Origin: Paracentrotus lividus
Taxonomy: Eukaryota; Echinodermata; Echinoidea; Camarodonta; Echinidae
Assembly: GCA_940671915.1 (NCBI GenBank)
Contig: CALNVZ010003434.1
Span: forward strand, 5,491,091 to 5,555,090
Reading direction: 5' to 3'
Length of the DNA stretch: 64,000 bases
Made by a program: the position numbers and the translations under genes. Below the pieces are notes generated by a model. It was not told the origin of the DNA, ran no database searches, and saw only the letters and a list, made by a program, of their open reading frames with translations. Positions 1 to 12,125 of the stretch are shown piece after piece. The number at the start of each line of letters is the position of its first letter. Within the stretch, counting starts at the first letter, position 1.

Positions 1-590
1 CAAATTTCAATTTTTGTCAAAAATTTACTTTGAACCGTAAAAAATGGTTTTTGTTGATTTACTTTTTAATAAAACAACGGAGAAACCTCACGACCGGCAG
101 TTCATCACAGCTATGTGTAGGCTGTATATAGATGCCAGTTAGCACATCCTCTCTTGTTCCATCTTAGCACACTGAGAACTGTAACAACTGACCCGTGTAA
201 CTTCCATACCCGGTCTCCCCTAGTATATCAATGACTATATCTTCCCACAACATGATTAAGCTCAAATGTGTATGTTTGTCATTATATTGCGATTATCAAA
301 ATTCATTACTATTTTTTCGAACCTCGAAAAATATACCGTACGGTGCGAACCGCTGACCGTTAGCGCAGATAATAATGCACGCTGATGCGCCGTGTGTATA
401 TTGCTGTGTGCGGTCCGTGCCGCACGCGCTGTAATATCAACGATGTTGATGGAGAGCTGGTCACGATTGGTAATCAGATTTTCGTTTCGTATTACTGATC
501 TAGGCAACCTATGACAGTAAGATTGAATAGACAGTATAGGTCGATCATATTCTACAGTTATGCCAAGTTGCATTAGTTTTCGCAATTTGT
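1..590. other. No gene recognised
   Basis: AT-rich intergenic sequence. The only open stretch (262-585, minus) has no recognisable domain and no splice context. I see no repeat that recurs elsewhere in the window. Confidence 0.5.
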
Positions 591-2000
591 GAAAAAGGCT
601 GATACTACCTTAAAATGACTTTTGCATTAAATTTCACGGTTGGATGAACATGAGGTAAAATTTGTAAAAACTGCATTTTTTACAAATTTGTTTACTTTTA
701 AAAATTATTGATTATGAAGGAATATGCAATCTAGAAGAGTGTTTTAAACAATATCCATCAATTATTCACGGTTGAATGAACACTTAATAAGAACAAAAAA
801 GGGTATTTTCAAATTTCTTAGGTAAGTAGGCCTATTGTTCCGTTTTGTGTAATAAAATCAATTTATCAACATTTTTTGTGATATGTATGTCAAATAATTT
901 TCTTCAGATGATGCTATGGCATTTTATTAAAAATTCACGCTTCAATGAACACGTGATACGTGAAAAGCCATTTTTTTCGTTTGTGGACTAAAATTCAATC
1001 GCTAACTTTCGATAATTGTCACAGACTTTCTTGGATAGTTCATTTGATTCGTGTTTCACGAAAATTCCAGTGTTTTATGCTTCAGTGAACAGAAGTTATT
1101 AGAAAAATATGAAAATAAAAAAGAATTTCAGAGCTTTGACCCCACCCCGTGCCTTATCAGATACTCAATTTAGCGTTTGTTCCTGTTAGTTAACACCACC
1201 CTGAAGTTGTGTGCCAAGTTTCGTTAAAAAACTCCAAGTAGAATTAACAAAAATCATCAATAAAATTAAGCCGATTTTCAATTTTGTTAAAATTTTGATT
1301 TCCTCTCCATTGACATTGTGTACAATCTCGAAGAAACCCCCCCCCCAAATTAACATGCTGGAACTTTTTAACAAAAAGGTGTTGAGTATAATTGTTTAGC
1401 GGTTATGTTTATAAACTCATCGACTAAGGTATGTGCGAAAATGAGATAAAACCTTTGTGTCATGCATGAATAAACATACGTTAAAGACAAAATTGTCTTT
1501 ACAAAAGTCACCTTTAAAGTGCGCTCACTCGTCCATGACACGACGAATAGTGCTCATTTTCTCACAAAATGTGTTGATGATGTTGATGATAACATCTGAT
1601 GTCAATTCTTTGAATAAAATTATTGGATTTTGCCATTTTTGGAGGCCTGAACATAATTCTTAAAATTGTGCTCACCCATCCATGAAAAGAGTGAAAAGTA
1701 TCGGGATTGGTGTTGGATGATCAAATTTTGCATGATAAATCTACCAAAACAATTAAAGACAAGGTAAAAAGAAAATTTTACAATTTTTTTTTTTTTTACA
1801 GCCTCCAAAATGACCCTTGTGACTTTTGAAAATGTCAATTTTTGATTTAAACGTTGATCACTCATGCATGTCTTAAGGCATCGATGTCATTTTTTCACAG
1901 AAGGTACTCAATAAATGGATAAAACTTCCTTTTAAATTATTGTACTCAAAACAAGCTCGTTCAAAAGTTACATTGTTTTGATTAGGGGGGGGGACTTACT
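590..2000. repeat. Foldback/array repeat, family F1 (diverged copy)
   Basis: A repeat built around a short recurring motif of the form TTCAYGGTTGARTGARCA. It reads forward near 636, 766, 934 and 1070, and in reverse complement near 1487, 1672 and 1858, so the orientation flips in the middle. The half from 1195 to 1990 is a diverged version of 21120-21910 and 29150-29930, with the same phrases (for example GAAGTTGTGTGCCAAGTTTC and CTCCATTGACATTGTGTACA). The half from 590 to 1150 resembles 32100-32640. No transposase is visible. It is probably a non-autonomous foldback element. Confidence 0.7.
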
Positions 2001-2264
2001 TTTTATGTTGTGTATAGTTTATATCAATAAAGATTGGACGATTTTCTTCCAGATTTTGATATGCTTTTTCATGCTGTGAAAATACACAACCAGTATAATT
2101 GTGAAACGAAATTCATGTGAATTTATCACATTACATAGTTCAAAATCAGTATATACCACCGATAATTGTACGTATTACAGTTATAAAGCTCTAGTCAATA
2201 TTAGTATTTTGAAAAGGTGATTTTAATTAAATATCTTTTATTTCAAAATATATACTAGTACACT

Positions 2265-3265
2265 GTTCCTCATAAAGTTTGGATATATTCTTATGTGAAC
2301 CAGCAACATCTTTTTACTCCGGCTTGAATTTCTTTAAATTGTTTGTCCCACCTTTCATTTTTCGGGGCCCTGGCTATATCTTGAACGTTCCCCCAACCAT
2401 TCCAGGGTATTGAAAAACAAAAAGGTTTGTCAACCCAACAATGCCCATTTTTGCAATTTTTTCTCATTTTGGGGCCCCTTTCTGTTTACTCGGCTGACCA
2501 AGGGCCCCTCACTCCTCCCCTCAACGATCGCGACTGAGGTATAGGGTTGTTATTGTTCTTGAAGTTGAATCTACGTTTATGGTCACATACTTCGATTTAT
2601 TGTCTAGGGGAAGGGTCAAAATTTATTTCGATTGTTGCTCAAAATTGATTTTATTCATTTATACAAGTTTGAAATTTCTATCTTCCCCAAAATGTATTGT
2701 AGAATCTCAGCCAAACATAAATCATAATGGAAAATAGACTATAGTCAGCATTTACAACCTTGTCATTGGGGTCGAAACAAAATTTGGTGGGAAATGATAA
2801 TAATTAAATATTCATGTTTATTTTTTTTATTTCCTTTGTTTTGACCAGAAAGGTAGGATGATATATTTCAATTTTTCAGCGATCACACTTTTTTTACTTC
2901 AACCCCTCCCCTAGACAAGAGACCACGGCCTGTGACCCTAAACTTTAATTTAACGTAAAGAACCATAACAACCAAATACTTCAGACGCGTTTGGCTGGGG
3001 TAGGACGGAGGGGGCCTTGGTCAGCCGGTTAAACGAATAAGGGGCCCCAAAATGAGAAAAAAGGGCAAAAATGGGCATTGTGGGGGTTGACAAACTTTTT
3101 CCTATTTTTTTCTACTCGGGAACGGTTGGGGGAACGTCCCATATATAGCTAGGGCCCCAGAAATGAAAATGGGGACAAACAACTTCATGAAATTAAAGCC
3201 GGAGAAAAAGAAATTGTTGCTGGGGCAGAAAAAAAAAAATCTAACCATTATGAGCGACAGTGTAT
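2265..3265. repeat. Foldback element, family F2 (about 1 kb)
   Basis: The arms at about 2265-2640 and 2890-3265 are imperfect reverse complements. Matched phrases include CCCCAAAATGAGAAAA against its complement near 2465, and TCCCCTAGACAA at 2890-2915 against TTGTCTAGGGGA near 2600. About 250 bp of unpaired AT-rich sequence forms the centre. No coding potential is seen. The minus ORF at 3102-3425 is a by-product of the right arm. Confidence 0.75.
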
Positions 3266-5480
3266 TAGAATGAGTGTTTATAGCAACGCAAAAGTATATA
3301 AGCACTGTGAATCTGGGCAATTCCTTCAAATAATTTTCGCACAAACCGGTCCATGATCTGATGATATATTGACATGGTATAAATGAATATTTAATAAATT
3401 TACGAACCAAACGAGAGAAAACCATGCTTACTCTCCTCTTAATAAATTTTTTTTTTATTCACAAAGATATACATACAAATTTCCCTATCTACAAATTTTT
3501 TTCTAATTTATTAAACCGATACCACAAAAATGTATTGATGTCATTGAAGACCTTAAGCTACCTAAAGGATACAATCAATTAATTAATTTCATCACATTTC
3601 TTTTGTCTAAAGAAAAAAAAACAACAACACAATCATTGCTCCTATTCACAAAGAATTCAGTGTGTCAGTTTCTCGCTTTGTGTGGTTACGAAATATAATA
3701 AACACAAACTAAGCATACTTCTATACAATCGTCAGCAATATATCATCATGATAATTGATATGCAAGTATAGGACTTTTATTACAAATGTAAAAGGCGCTC
3801 TTGTCCAAGAATAAGAGGAAAAGGGTTTAGTCTAGTATGATTTATCTCGAGACATATAATTATGGACAGCCGAACGAAATTCCAGTTTTACAAATAGTCA
3901 CGATGATAGATAAATGTGTACGTTCATGAAAATGCATAAAAAGTGTAAAAGTGTAAAATTATTGATATCATATTATGAAATTCAGCCTAGTTATAACATA
4001 AATGATATCCTTTACTGCGAGGATCATGTTCTTAGAGTCTTCTCTCCTGCAATTCTACTTTGTAACAAATATTTGCATTTTTACAGCAAAATATTGTCAG
4101 CAGAATGGCCATATCCTGTGTGTAAAATTAAAGAATTGTTTTTTTTTTTTGTCTTGCAAATATGTACGTGAGAGCTAAGAAATATGCTTTAACCAAATGG
4201 GTAATCTACGCTATACAGTCTGTGTAAGAAAAAATGGTACAATTGGAAAACATTTATTTATAGTATGAATATTAATTAAAACCTAGTATTGTTTGGCATT
4301 TTCATAAAGCAGCATAATCGGACTTTATTCTGCAATTTTTTTCATTACATTTGGTGCTGTAATTTTTGGGATATGACGAGTTTTCTACAGTCAAGAAAAA
4401 TTCATTTTCGCACGACGTCTATGCTTTTGTGTAGGTTTCGCATTATGGAACAATAGACGTGGGTAATTTTGATTTGTTCCACGTCGCACAATATTTAGCA
4501 TAACTTTTGTTTAACGAAAGCAAATTATAAAGAACTAAGTGAATCAGCAAGGAAAATCTTCTGGCTTTAATTTGGTACCACATACACACATTATTTGAAA
4601 AGATTTCACACCTAAATTATTTTTTCCCCGACTGTACCATTTTATTTGACACAGACTGTATAAAGATAAAATAAGGTTATTGAGGAAATTAACGAAGATT
4701 CTGTTTTTTTATGGCGACTCTGTAGTCATCATGTAATACAGATTTTGCTATTTGCTATTTTTTTTAACAATGTTTTCTGCACCGTTATCTCCAGTGTATA
4801 CATAAATGGATAACTCTATGTTGTTTCTTTGTATAATAGATATATTATAATCTTCAAATATATAATCATACATTTAAACAGATTGTTTTCAAAGACCAAA
4901 TTTCGAATATATAATCTATTGATGTATATATTTTCGCTAAAGATATTCCGTAAATGTAATTATATGTATATCTTGTATAAACTGTTTAAAGTATGCATAT
5001 TTATAGTGTGAAGTTCATAATGAATGAAATTGTATTATGCCTTTGTGAATTCAACTGTTATCCGCCATTTGCTGCTATTTTGATGTTTGTTTGTTTTTCA
5101 TGCATAACCTTTCTATATAAATCGTATTGAAAAAATAATTGTTACTGTCTGATAGACATAATAATTAATCATCTTTGCTTCTTATTATTATCACTGATGT
5201 TTGTCCGAATTCAGCTGTTTGTATTTGTTTATGTAATGATAAAAACAATTATAAAATTCTTATATGACAATGTGCTTATTCTTCAAGTACCGATATAATT
5301 TAATGAATGTACATGTACCTGGAAAAAATTCTTTATACAGAGAATATAATATGCTTCACAAAAGTGAAATGGTACAGGTAAAATTCGATTGTAACTATAT
5401 TCTTATTCGTTTTTCGAATAGGATTGGTAAAACTTATAATCGTACACATGTGCAGTTCCTTCTTCAAGTGGGGTGTGTAC
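3266..5480. other. AT-rich stretch without recognised genes
   Basis: Low-complexity AT-rich sequence with many homopolymer runs. The short ORFs at 3914-4171 and 4829-5011 are rich in F, I, L, K, N and Y, as expected by chance at this composition. I see no domain or duplicated block here. Confidence 0.5.
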
Positions 5481-5520
5481 ATGTATGTATGTATGTATGT
5501 ATGTATGTATGTATGTATAT
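5481..5520 (+). repeat. Microsatellite (ATGT)n
   Basis: About nine uninterrupted ATGT repeats. They create the artefactual MYVCMYVC-type open frames on both strands. Confidence 0.95.
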
Positions 5521-5522
5521 GC

Positions 5523-6485
5523 ATATGGTTGAGATCTAGAATATATACATATTTGTAACTATAAACATATATATAACTATATTTTTCTAAACCTCGCTCT
5601 TTTAATAAACACCTGACAAGGCATTTTTTACTCATTTGAGTCATTAGGTAGATAATTGGACATAAAAGGTACCATGTAATAATTTTACATACTGTACATA
5701 AACATGCATTGTTTTAATATTTTTTGACAATTTTTTATCTGTAATATAAAATTTAAGTAATGCTTTAGCAGCTAGTTAGAAGATTAAATCATTGTCATAC
5801 TACTCTCTTTAATTATCATATCACATTATCGCTATTTTTCCTTTTATCGCTCTCCCTCGCTCTAAATCAGCAATCAATTACTCATTCATCCTCTCTAGAA
5901 TCTCAAGTTAAAAATATTCCAGAGAAATGTGATTAAAGATCTAATATGGTGTAGGGTGGCAATATTTGTAAATGATATATAAAAAGAAGGACAAAAAAGG
6001 CCTTAAATGTAGTTATTATGTTTGTTTTGTTTTGTTATTATTATACATTTATATATATGCGGTAAAATAAATGTGTATATGAGTAAATAACTTTGACAAC
6101 TTCTTTATGAATGATAGCAGCGAAAGACAATGAATCAGAGAATAATTTAGATCTAATCATTTAATTCATTGAATTATTCTTTCACTTTTTTTCGCTATAT
6201 ATGTATAAATATTACTGTGTTCCTATAATCGAAGTATAGTACCACTCCGATAAAGGAATTCCCTGATAATAATTAAAACTCAATTCTACTCAGCCAATGT
6301 ATAACATGAATAATCAATAGCGGATCGCAGGGGCGGGCGGGGGGGGGGTGGAAGAGTCATGCGCCTCCCCCTTATTTTTGGAGGGGGTAAGATAAATAAT
6401 AATGAACACATATATAAATAGCAACATCCAAGTCGTGCGTTTGAACTGACTTTGCGAATACACCTAAATATTCACATCTTTATAC
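5523..6485. other. No gene recognised
   Basis: AT-rich sequence with a short G-run near 6331-6350. Nothing in it recurs elsewhere in the window and no coding signal is seen. Confidence 0.5.
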
Positions 6486-7506
6486 CCCCGTCACACTGAG
6501 CTCGTTCCTACTACGTCCTTGCAAATTTTGCCGAACGGGCATAGTCTGTGTGTAAACTGAGTGGACGTAGTAAATACTTCTTACGATCTGTTTACGAACT
6601 TCATGGACTAGCTCGGTCGGATTTCCAAAAAAGTGTTCAAAAAAATCGGGCGCCCATCTCGTCTTAAAATTTAACGGGGTGGCAACGTACCTGAAACGAG
6701 ATGGACGTACTACAAACGAAATTGCCGTACTTAAATCGTTCTAAAGATGTGCTAGGACGTCATACAAACGAGCATTGTATATTAAATATTCAAGTTCTAA
6801 AATTAAACGTAGTGACAACGTTCCTTAAACGGATAGGACTTACTCTGAACGAGAAGGACGTACTACGAACATACGTTTCAATTTGTAAACAGAACGGCAT
6901 GTCATAATTCCCGTCACACAGAGCTAGTTCTCACTGCGTTCTAGGTAGTTCTTGGTGAACGGGCTCAATCTTTTTACACACGGACTGAACGTAGTGCAGA
7001 CCTTTTAGAATCTAGTACAGACCGTTTACAATCTGTTTACGAACTTGGCGAACGGGCCCGAACGGAGAGAACGGAAAGGCATTCCGATTTTTTTTAACAT
7101 GTTCAAAAAAATCGTACTGGCTTCAAGTTCTAAAATTAAACGTAGTGACAACGTTCCTTAAACGGTTAGGACTTACTCTGAACGAGAAGGACGTACTACG
7201 AACATGGTATCTAACTTTTATCATGCTGCGCATAGGCACTTTTAGTGACGGTTTGGACGTGCTACGAACGGTATAGAGTGAACGAGCCGTTTACTCCGTC
7301 TGAACTGGATAACAACGTATTGCGGACGCGATAAAGACGGAATTGACGTAACGAGAACTATTTATGAACTGCCTAGTATCGTATTCAAGAAATTATTTTT
7401 CAAAGTTATAAGTTCCAACCCGACCAAAGCCCGTTCAGCAATTTTTTAAAGAACGGGCAAGAACGGGCAAGAACGTTATAGAACGACCTCAGTGTGACGG
7501 CCCCCT
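6486..7506 (-). mobile_element. TIR element, family F3 (CCGTCACACTGAG ends), inverted relative to the 15.3-16.7 kb copies
   Basis: The outer ends read CCCCGTCACACTGAGCTCGTTC-like at 6486 and, on the other strand, GGCCGTCACACTGAGGTCGTTC-like at 7506, so they are terminal inverted repeats. An internal end, CCCGTCACACAGAGCTAGTTC-like at about 6912, shows that two units are joined. The locus is the reverse complement of 15352-16692, including the inter-unit spacer with AACAGAACGGCAT. The interior is rich in ACGTCC/GAACG words. The ORF at 6701-6907 and its twin at 16242-16484 are the same repeat sequence, not a gene. Confidence 0.8.
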
Positions 7507-7535
7507 TATACACCCTCGATCACCATTAATTATTG

Positions 7536-7620
7536 TTAAGCGCTTAGAGATGAAATTGTTTCATATTAGGCGCTATATAAATCGCAACTATTATTATTAT
7601 TATTATTATTTTTTTTTTTC
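7536..7620 (+). mobile_element. LINE/SINE-type 3' tail with (ATT)n
   Basis: TTAAGCGCTTAGAGATG, then GGCGCTATATAAATC, then a (TTA)n/(ATT)n run and a T-run. This layout is common at the 3' ends of invertebrate non-LTR retroelements. Only the tail remains and there is no coding part upstream. Confidence 0.5.
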
Positions 7621-8739
7621 AAAATCCGGGATCCGCCGCTGATCTTAATGTTTCACCCATAAAATCTAAGATGTTTTTGATTATAATGAAAATGTGTTTT
7701 AAAGATCCTTTTCTGTAGTATACTGTATTTTTTTTAAAAGTAAAGTACCACAAATACTTGCTATAAAATAAATTAATGCTACAATAGAAATAAAATAAAA
7801 CTTGAATTTCTCAGTCGGGACAGAATGACAACATTAAAATAGATAAACTGAAATTAATTGAATTGTATTAATCATTTGAATTGTTCTCATTTCAATCTTG
7901 TTTTATAAATATAGACTAAGCATAATGGTATAAGATGTTCAACAAACTGTAGTAGATCTCAGATCTTTTGGTCAAGTAAACCAAAACAAGTTTTGGCTTA
8001 TAAACATCCCAATTATAAGCGCATTGATTTTTAACATGCGTTATACCCACAAAGTAAGACATCGTGAAAAAAAGTGGTATGTCCAAAGGGACGTTTTCCA
8101 AATGTTTATTGGGAATAGGTTTCTAGTTCGTAGTCGGTTCGTGATACTATGATCTTTAAAATGTAATCAAGTATAATTACAAATCAAACAGAAGAATAGG
8201 AGAAAGGACACGAGAAGAAGAAGTCGGTTCGTAGGCACCGTGTATTTTATGGATGATTTCAGTGATACACAAAATCGTCAAGGTTGCCGTCTTTGGGAAA
8301 AAAACTTGCTCAAAGCTATACTTTTACGCAATGTTCAAAGTTGTGTATAGTTATGTCACATTGTATAGTTGGGCAATTAAATTATGCAATGTTGCGAAAA
8401 GTTAATTGTAAAAAGTAATCGTTAATAAAGATATACGAACTTTGTGTTATTTTGAAAAATTTCCCCAAGTGACATCGAAGATATATTGAATGGTTGTGAC
8501 AGAATGAGACAGAGAGAGAGATATAGAGACATAGAGAGAGAGAGACATACAGACACACAGACAGACAGAGAAAGAGAGATGGATAGTGAGTGTGTGTGGG
8601 AGTTGGTGTAATGTATTGAAATTACAAAACAGTCGGTGAAGATAAGCAAAAAGGAATCTACACCTAATACAAATATTTGTAATAACGTTAATAATAAAAG
8701 TAAAATGGATTTATACATTGTGAGTAAAAAAAACAAACT
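7621..8739. other. No gene recognised; GA/CA-rich simple repeat near 8500-8600
   Basis: AT-rich sequence followed by an impure (GA)n/(CA)n tract at about 8503-8602. The minus ORF 8422-8832 is a translation of that tract (S/L/C-rich) and is not supported as a gene. Confidence 0.5.
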
Positions 8740-11700
8740 TTTCTTACCCAGGGAGCAAGTAGGGTGGACCTGACATGTCGAGATATAAAAAGTAGTCCTA
8801 TCTAGGATGGTTGTATGGACCCTAACCAACATCGCTAGGGCGGACTACTCTTCAGATCAGCTGCAGGAGGGTCCCTACAGGTGGGGGCGTCCAAAATAGC
8901 CGCCCGTTTTACAAAAATTAGTATTCTGAAGAAAAATGGTTGAAGCAAAGATTCATATACATTGAGTTTGATATCAAATTAAAGATAATAAAATTTCCTA
9001 TAATTTGATACTATTTTCAATAAGAATTATATTCATTAAAGATAAAATTTGAAGCGTTAAACTTGATTTTTCTCATTTTTTCAAAAAATTAATTTTTATC
9101 TATTTATTGTTTTACCTCTTGTAATAATCATGTCAAGACCTGGAGCGCGAAACTTTTCAGAAATGTGCCCCAATGTATGGACAAGAGTATGTGAAAAAGA
9201 AAAAGTAATACCCTTTTCCAATAAAAAAGATATAACGCTATGAAGTTACGACTGCAATATACGGAAAACGACTTTTTTGCCCCATTTATGTGGAAAACCC
9301 ATACATACACGTGTAATACCCTATTACCATGGCGCATATTGCACGGCGTGATCTATAACAATTATTATTACATGAATATGCAAGTTTCAATAAAGGTTAA
9401 TAAAGAATGGACTTCTCGACCAATCTGTTGGGAAGGGGGATGGGATAGGACGCAAAAATTGCCATATATTTGTGATTTTTAGCCTGTTCAGCCCCCCCCC
9501 CCATTTCGGCTCAGCCCCTTTACTTTCAAAAACGCCCCCAGGCCCCTGCCCCCTCCCCCGCGTTCCTTGTTGGATGTGCATTTTGAATATAGAAGTTTTT
9601 CTTACAGGATGTGATTAAACAGATTTTGGATTAAAAATTAAGACTTCAAACTAGAGCAAAAGGATGTGGCTGAAGCTTATTAATAATAATAATAATAATA
9701 ATAAAATCTAACCTTTATGACTAACAGTGTATTTTGCATACATTTACAATGTATCTTTTTGGTATCCGATGGTAGGATACATCGTTAGTTTTCGTAAATG
9801 GCTTATATAGAATGGTTGTATAGATCCAAACCAATATTCTTCGGATTGTTTCGATATGCCAGCTGAAGGAGGGTGCCTACAAGCGAAACTGTGGAGGGAC
9901 AGGTTGTACAGTGCAACCCATTTTTTAGGCATCTCAAACATGACAAAATTAATGTGCCTGTTTCAATAGTAATATATCGTGCCCCCTTTTTCTAAATTAA
10001 TAGTGCTCCTTTTTTTTTCTAAACAAAACCTTGTGAAATTTTAAAATCTAAAAAGGGCACTTTTTGATGTATTTTCAAACCCCAGATTTTTATCAACCTC
10101 GCATTAAGAGGTCACAAGCATCATGGTTGAATTAAACAAACTTCCGCCTGTTGGTATGATAAAGACAAATATATTTCAAGTGTGTTGTCGACAATTGAAA
10201 TAAACAGTGTCGTCCTGAGAGGGCTCGGGTAGGGGAGTATGCAGGCGCGAATCCAGGGGGGCCCAGCGGCCTCCCCCCCCCCCCTGGCAAAAAAAAAAAA
10301 AAAAAAGGAAAGGAAAAAAGGAAAATGGACAGGCGGGCCGATTGAGCCCCTAACCTTACCCCTATGGCTGATTCAAGAGGACCTCTTTGATGGCTGAAGG
10401 CCAAAAATAATTTTAATACTCTGCTCTTTACGCCACTGGCTGAAAGTACCCACCATTTCAGAAAAAGTGCCCGGCCCTTTCCTCTGTGCCCCCTCCCTAC
10501 TTTCAAGTTTGATCTACAACATCCCAATTGCTAACTCCATGTTCTTGACTCATAATTGCAGTAATGTAGGTAAATTACAATAATAACGAACTTGTTCAAA
10601 GAAAAATATGATAAAGGGGTCTCCTAAGTCTATGTCTAACCTTCCTATGTCTAAGATTGTTAGATTTACCCTTATGATATACATTTTATAATCAAAAATC
10701 TGTTTGATCACAGCCTGTAAGAAATACTTCTATAGTGAGGTACACGTACTGGGGGAGGGGGCGGGGGCCGGGGAGTGTTTTTGAAAGTGGAGTGGCTGAG
10801 CCGAAATGGGGGGGGGGGGCTGAACAGGCTAAAGATCACCAATCTAGGCAGCCCTACGTTTTTGCGTTTTTGTACACGTTTACTGACAAAAGTGGGGGCT
10901 GCAGCCCATAGCCCCATCCCCGGCTCCGCGGCCCCTGGGGGTACGTTGTTTTCTGTATAAAAAGGCAAACAAATTATTATTTATAACTCCGTTAAACTCA
11001 GATGGGTTTGTTTTATTTTATTCGTTGGATGTGAATTATCTGTATCGTCTTGTTTATTGTTTACTCACATTAACTTTGTCCATTGTGTTATAGGCTTATT
11101 GTTCATCTCACTTTTATCATGGATATATGAGAGAGATATCCATGGTTTGGATAATCATGTGCAGGGACTTTACGTATATTATCAGTGCACTGTCTACTCA
11201 CTAGAAAGGCAACCTTTAGCAAAATAAAACCCCAAAAACGTATCTGTGACTGCAATCATCATAAGCCCTTTTTCCATGCGCCAAATAACAACCGATATAC
11301 ATGTATAGAACAAGCACAATTTCATTAATTTGATTCAAAACAAGATTATAATATTAATATCTGCCGCCCCCAAAATTGGTCCCGTGTTCATGACCCCCCC
11401 CCATCCCCTCCCCCTTTACAACAGATTGGTCGAGAAGTCCATTCTTTATTAACCTTCATGAAAACTTGCATATTCATGCAATAATTGTTAGATCACGCCG
11501 TTCAATACAAATGCGCGCACTGTAATAGGGTATTACACGTGTATGTATGGGTTTTTCACATAAATGGGGCAAAAACGTCGTTTTTCCGTGTACTGCAGTC
11601 GTAACTTTATAGCATTATATCTTTTTATTGGAAAAGGATATTACTTTTTTTTCTTCACATATTCTTGTCCATACATTGGGGCACATTTCTGAAAAGTTTC

Positions 11701-12125
11701 GCGCTCCAGATCTTGACATGATAATTACACGAGGTAAAACAATAAATAGATAAAAAATTAATTTTTTGAAAAAAATGAGAAAAATCAAGTTTAACGCTTC
11801 AAATTTTATCTTTAATGAATATAATTCTTATTGAAAATAGTACCAAATTGTAGGAAATTTCATTATCTTTAATTTGATACCAAACTCAATGTATTTGAAA
11901 CTTTGCTTCAACCATTCTTGTTCAGAATACTATTTTTTGTAAAGGGGGCGGCTATTTTGGACGCCCCCACCTGTAGGGACCCTCCTGCAGCTGATCTAAA
12001 GAGTAGTCCGCCCTAGCGATGTTGGTTAGGGTCCATACAACCAACCTAGATAGGACTACTTTTTATATCTCGACATGTCAGCTCCTTCAAAAATATGGGG
12101 TTTTGCTCCCTGTGTATCTTGTAAA
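8740..12125. repeat. Large foldback, family F6 (3.4 kb, nested arms)
   Basis: The outer arms at about 8740-9470 and 11390-12125 are reverse complements: CTGACATGTCGAGATATAAA near 8772 pairs with its complement near 12070, and CAGCTGCAGGAGGGTCCCTA near 8860 with its complement near 11975. An inner pair also matches. Around 9480-9660, GTTCAGCCCCCCCC and ACAGGATGTGATTAAACAGA pair with 10690-10840. A diverged internal echo of the arm sits at 9790-9900. No transposase is seen. Confidence 0.8.
9681..9704 (+). repeat. Microsatellite (AAT)n
   Basis: Seven to eight AAT repeats inside the F6 foldback. Confidence 0.9.

Noticed and set aside
8422..8832. 136-codon minus ORF
   Set aside because: Its middle is a (GA)n/(CA)n tract read as S/L/C and its start lies in the F6 foldback arm; no domain or splice context.
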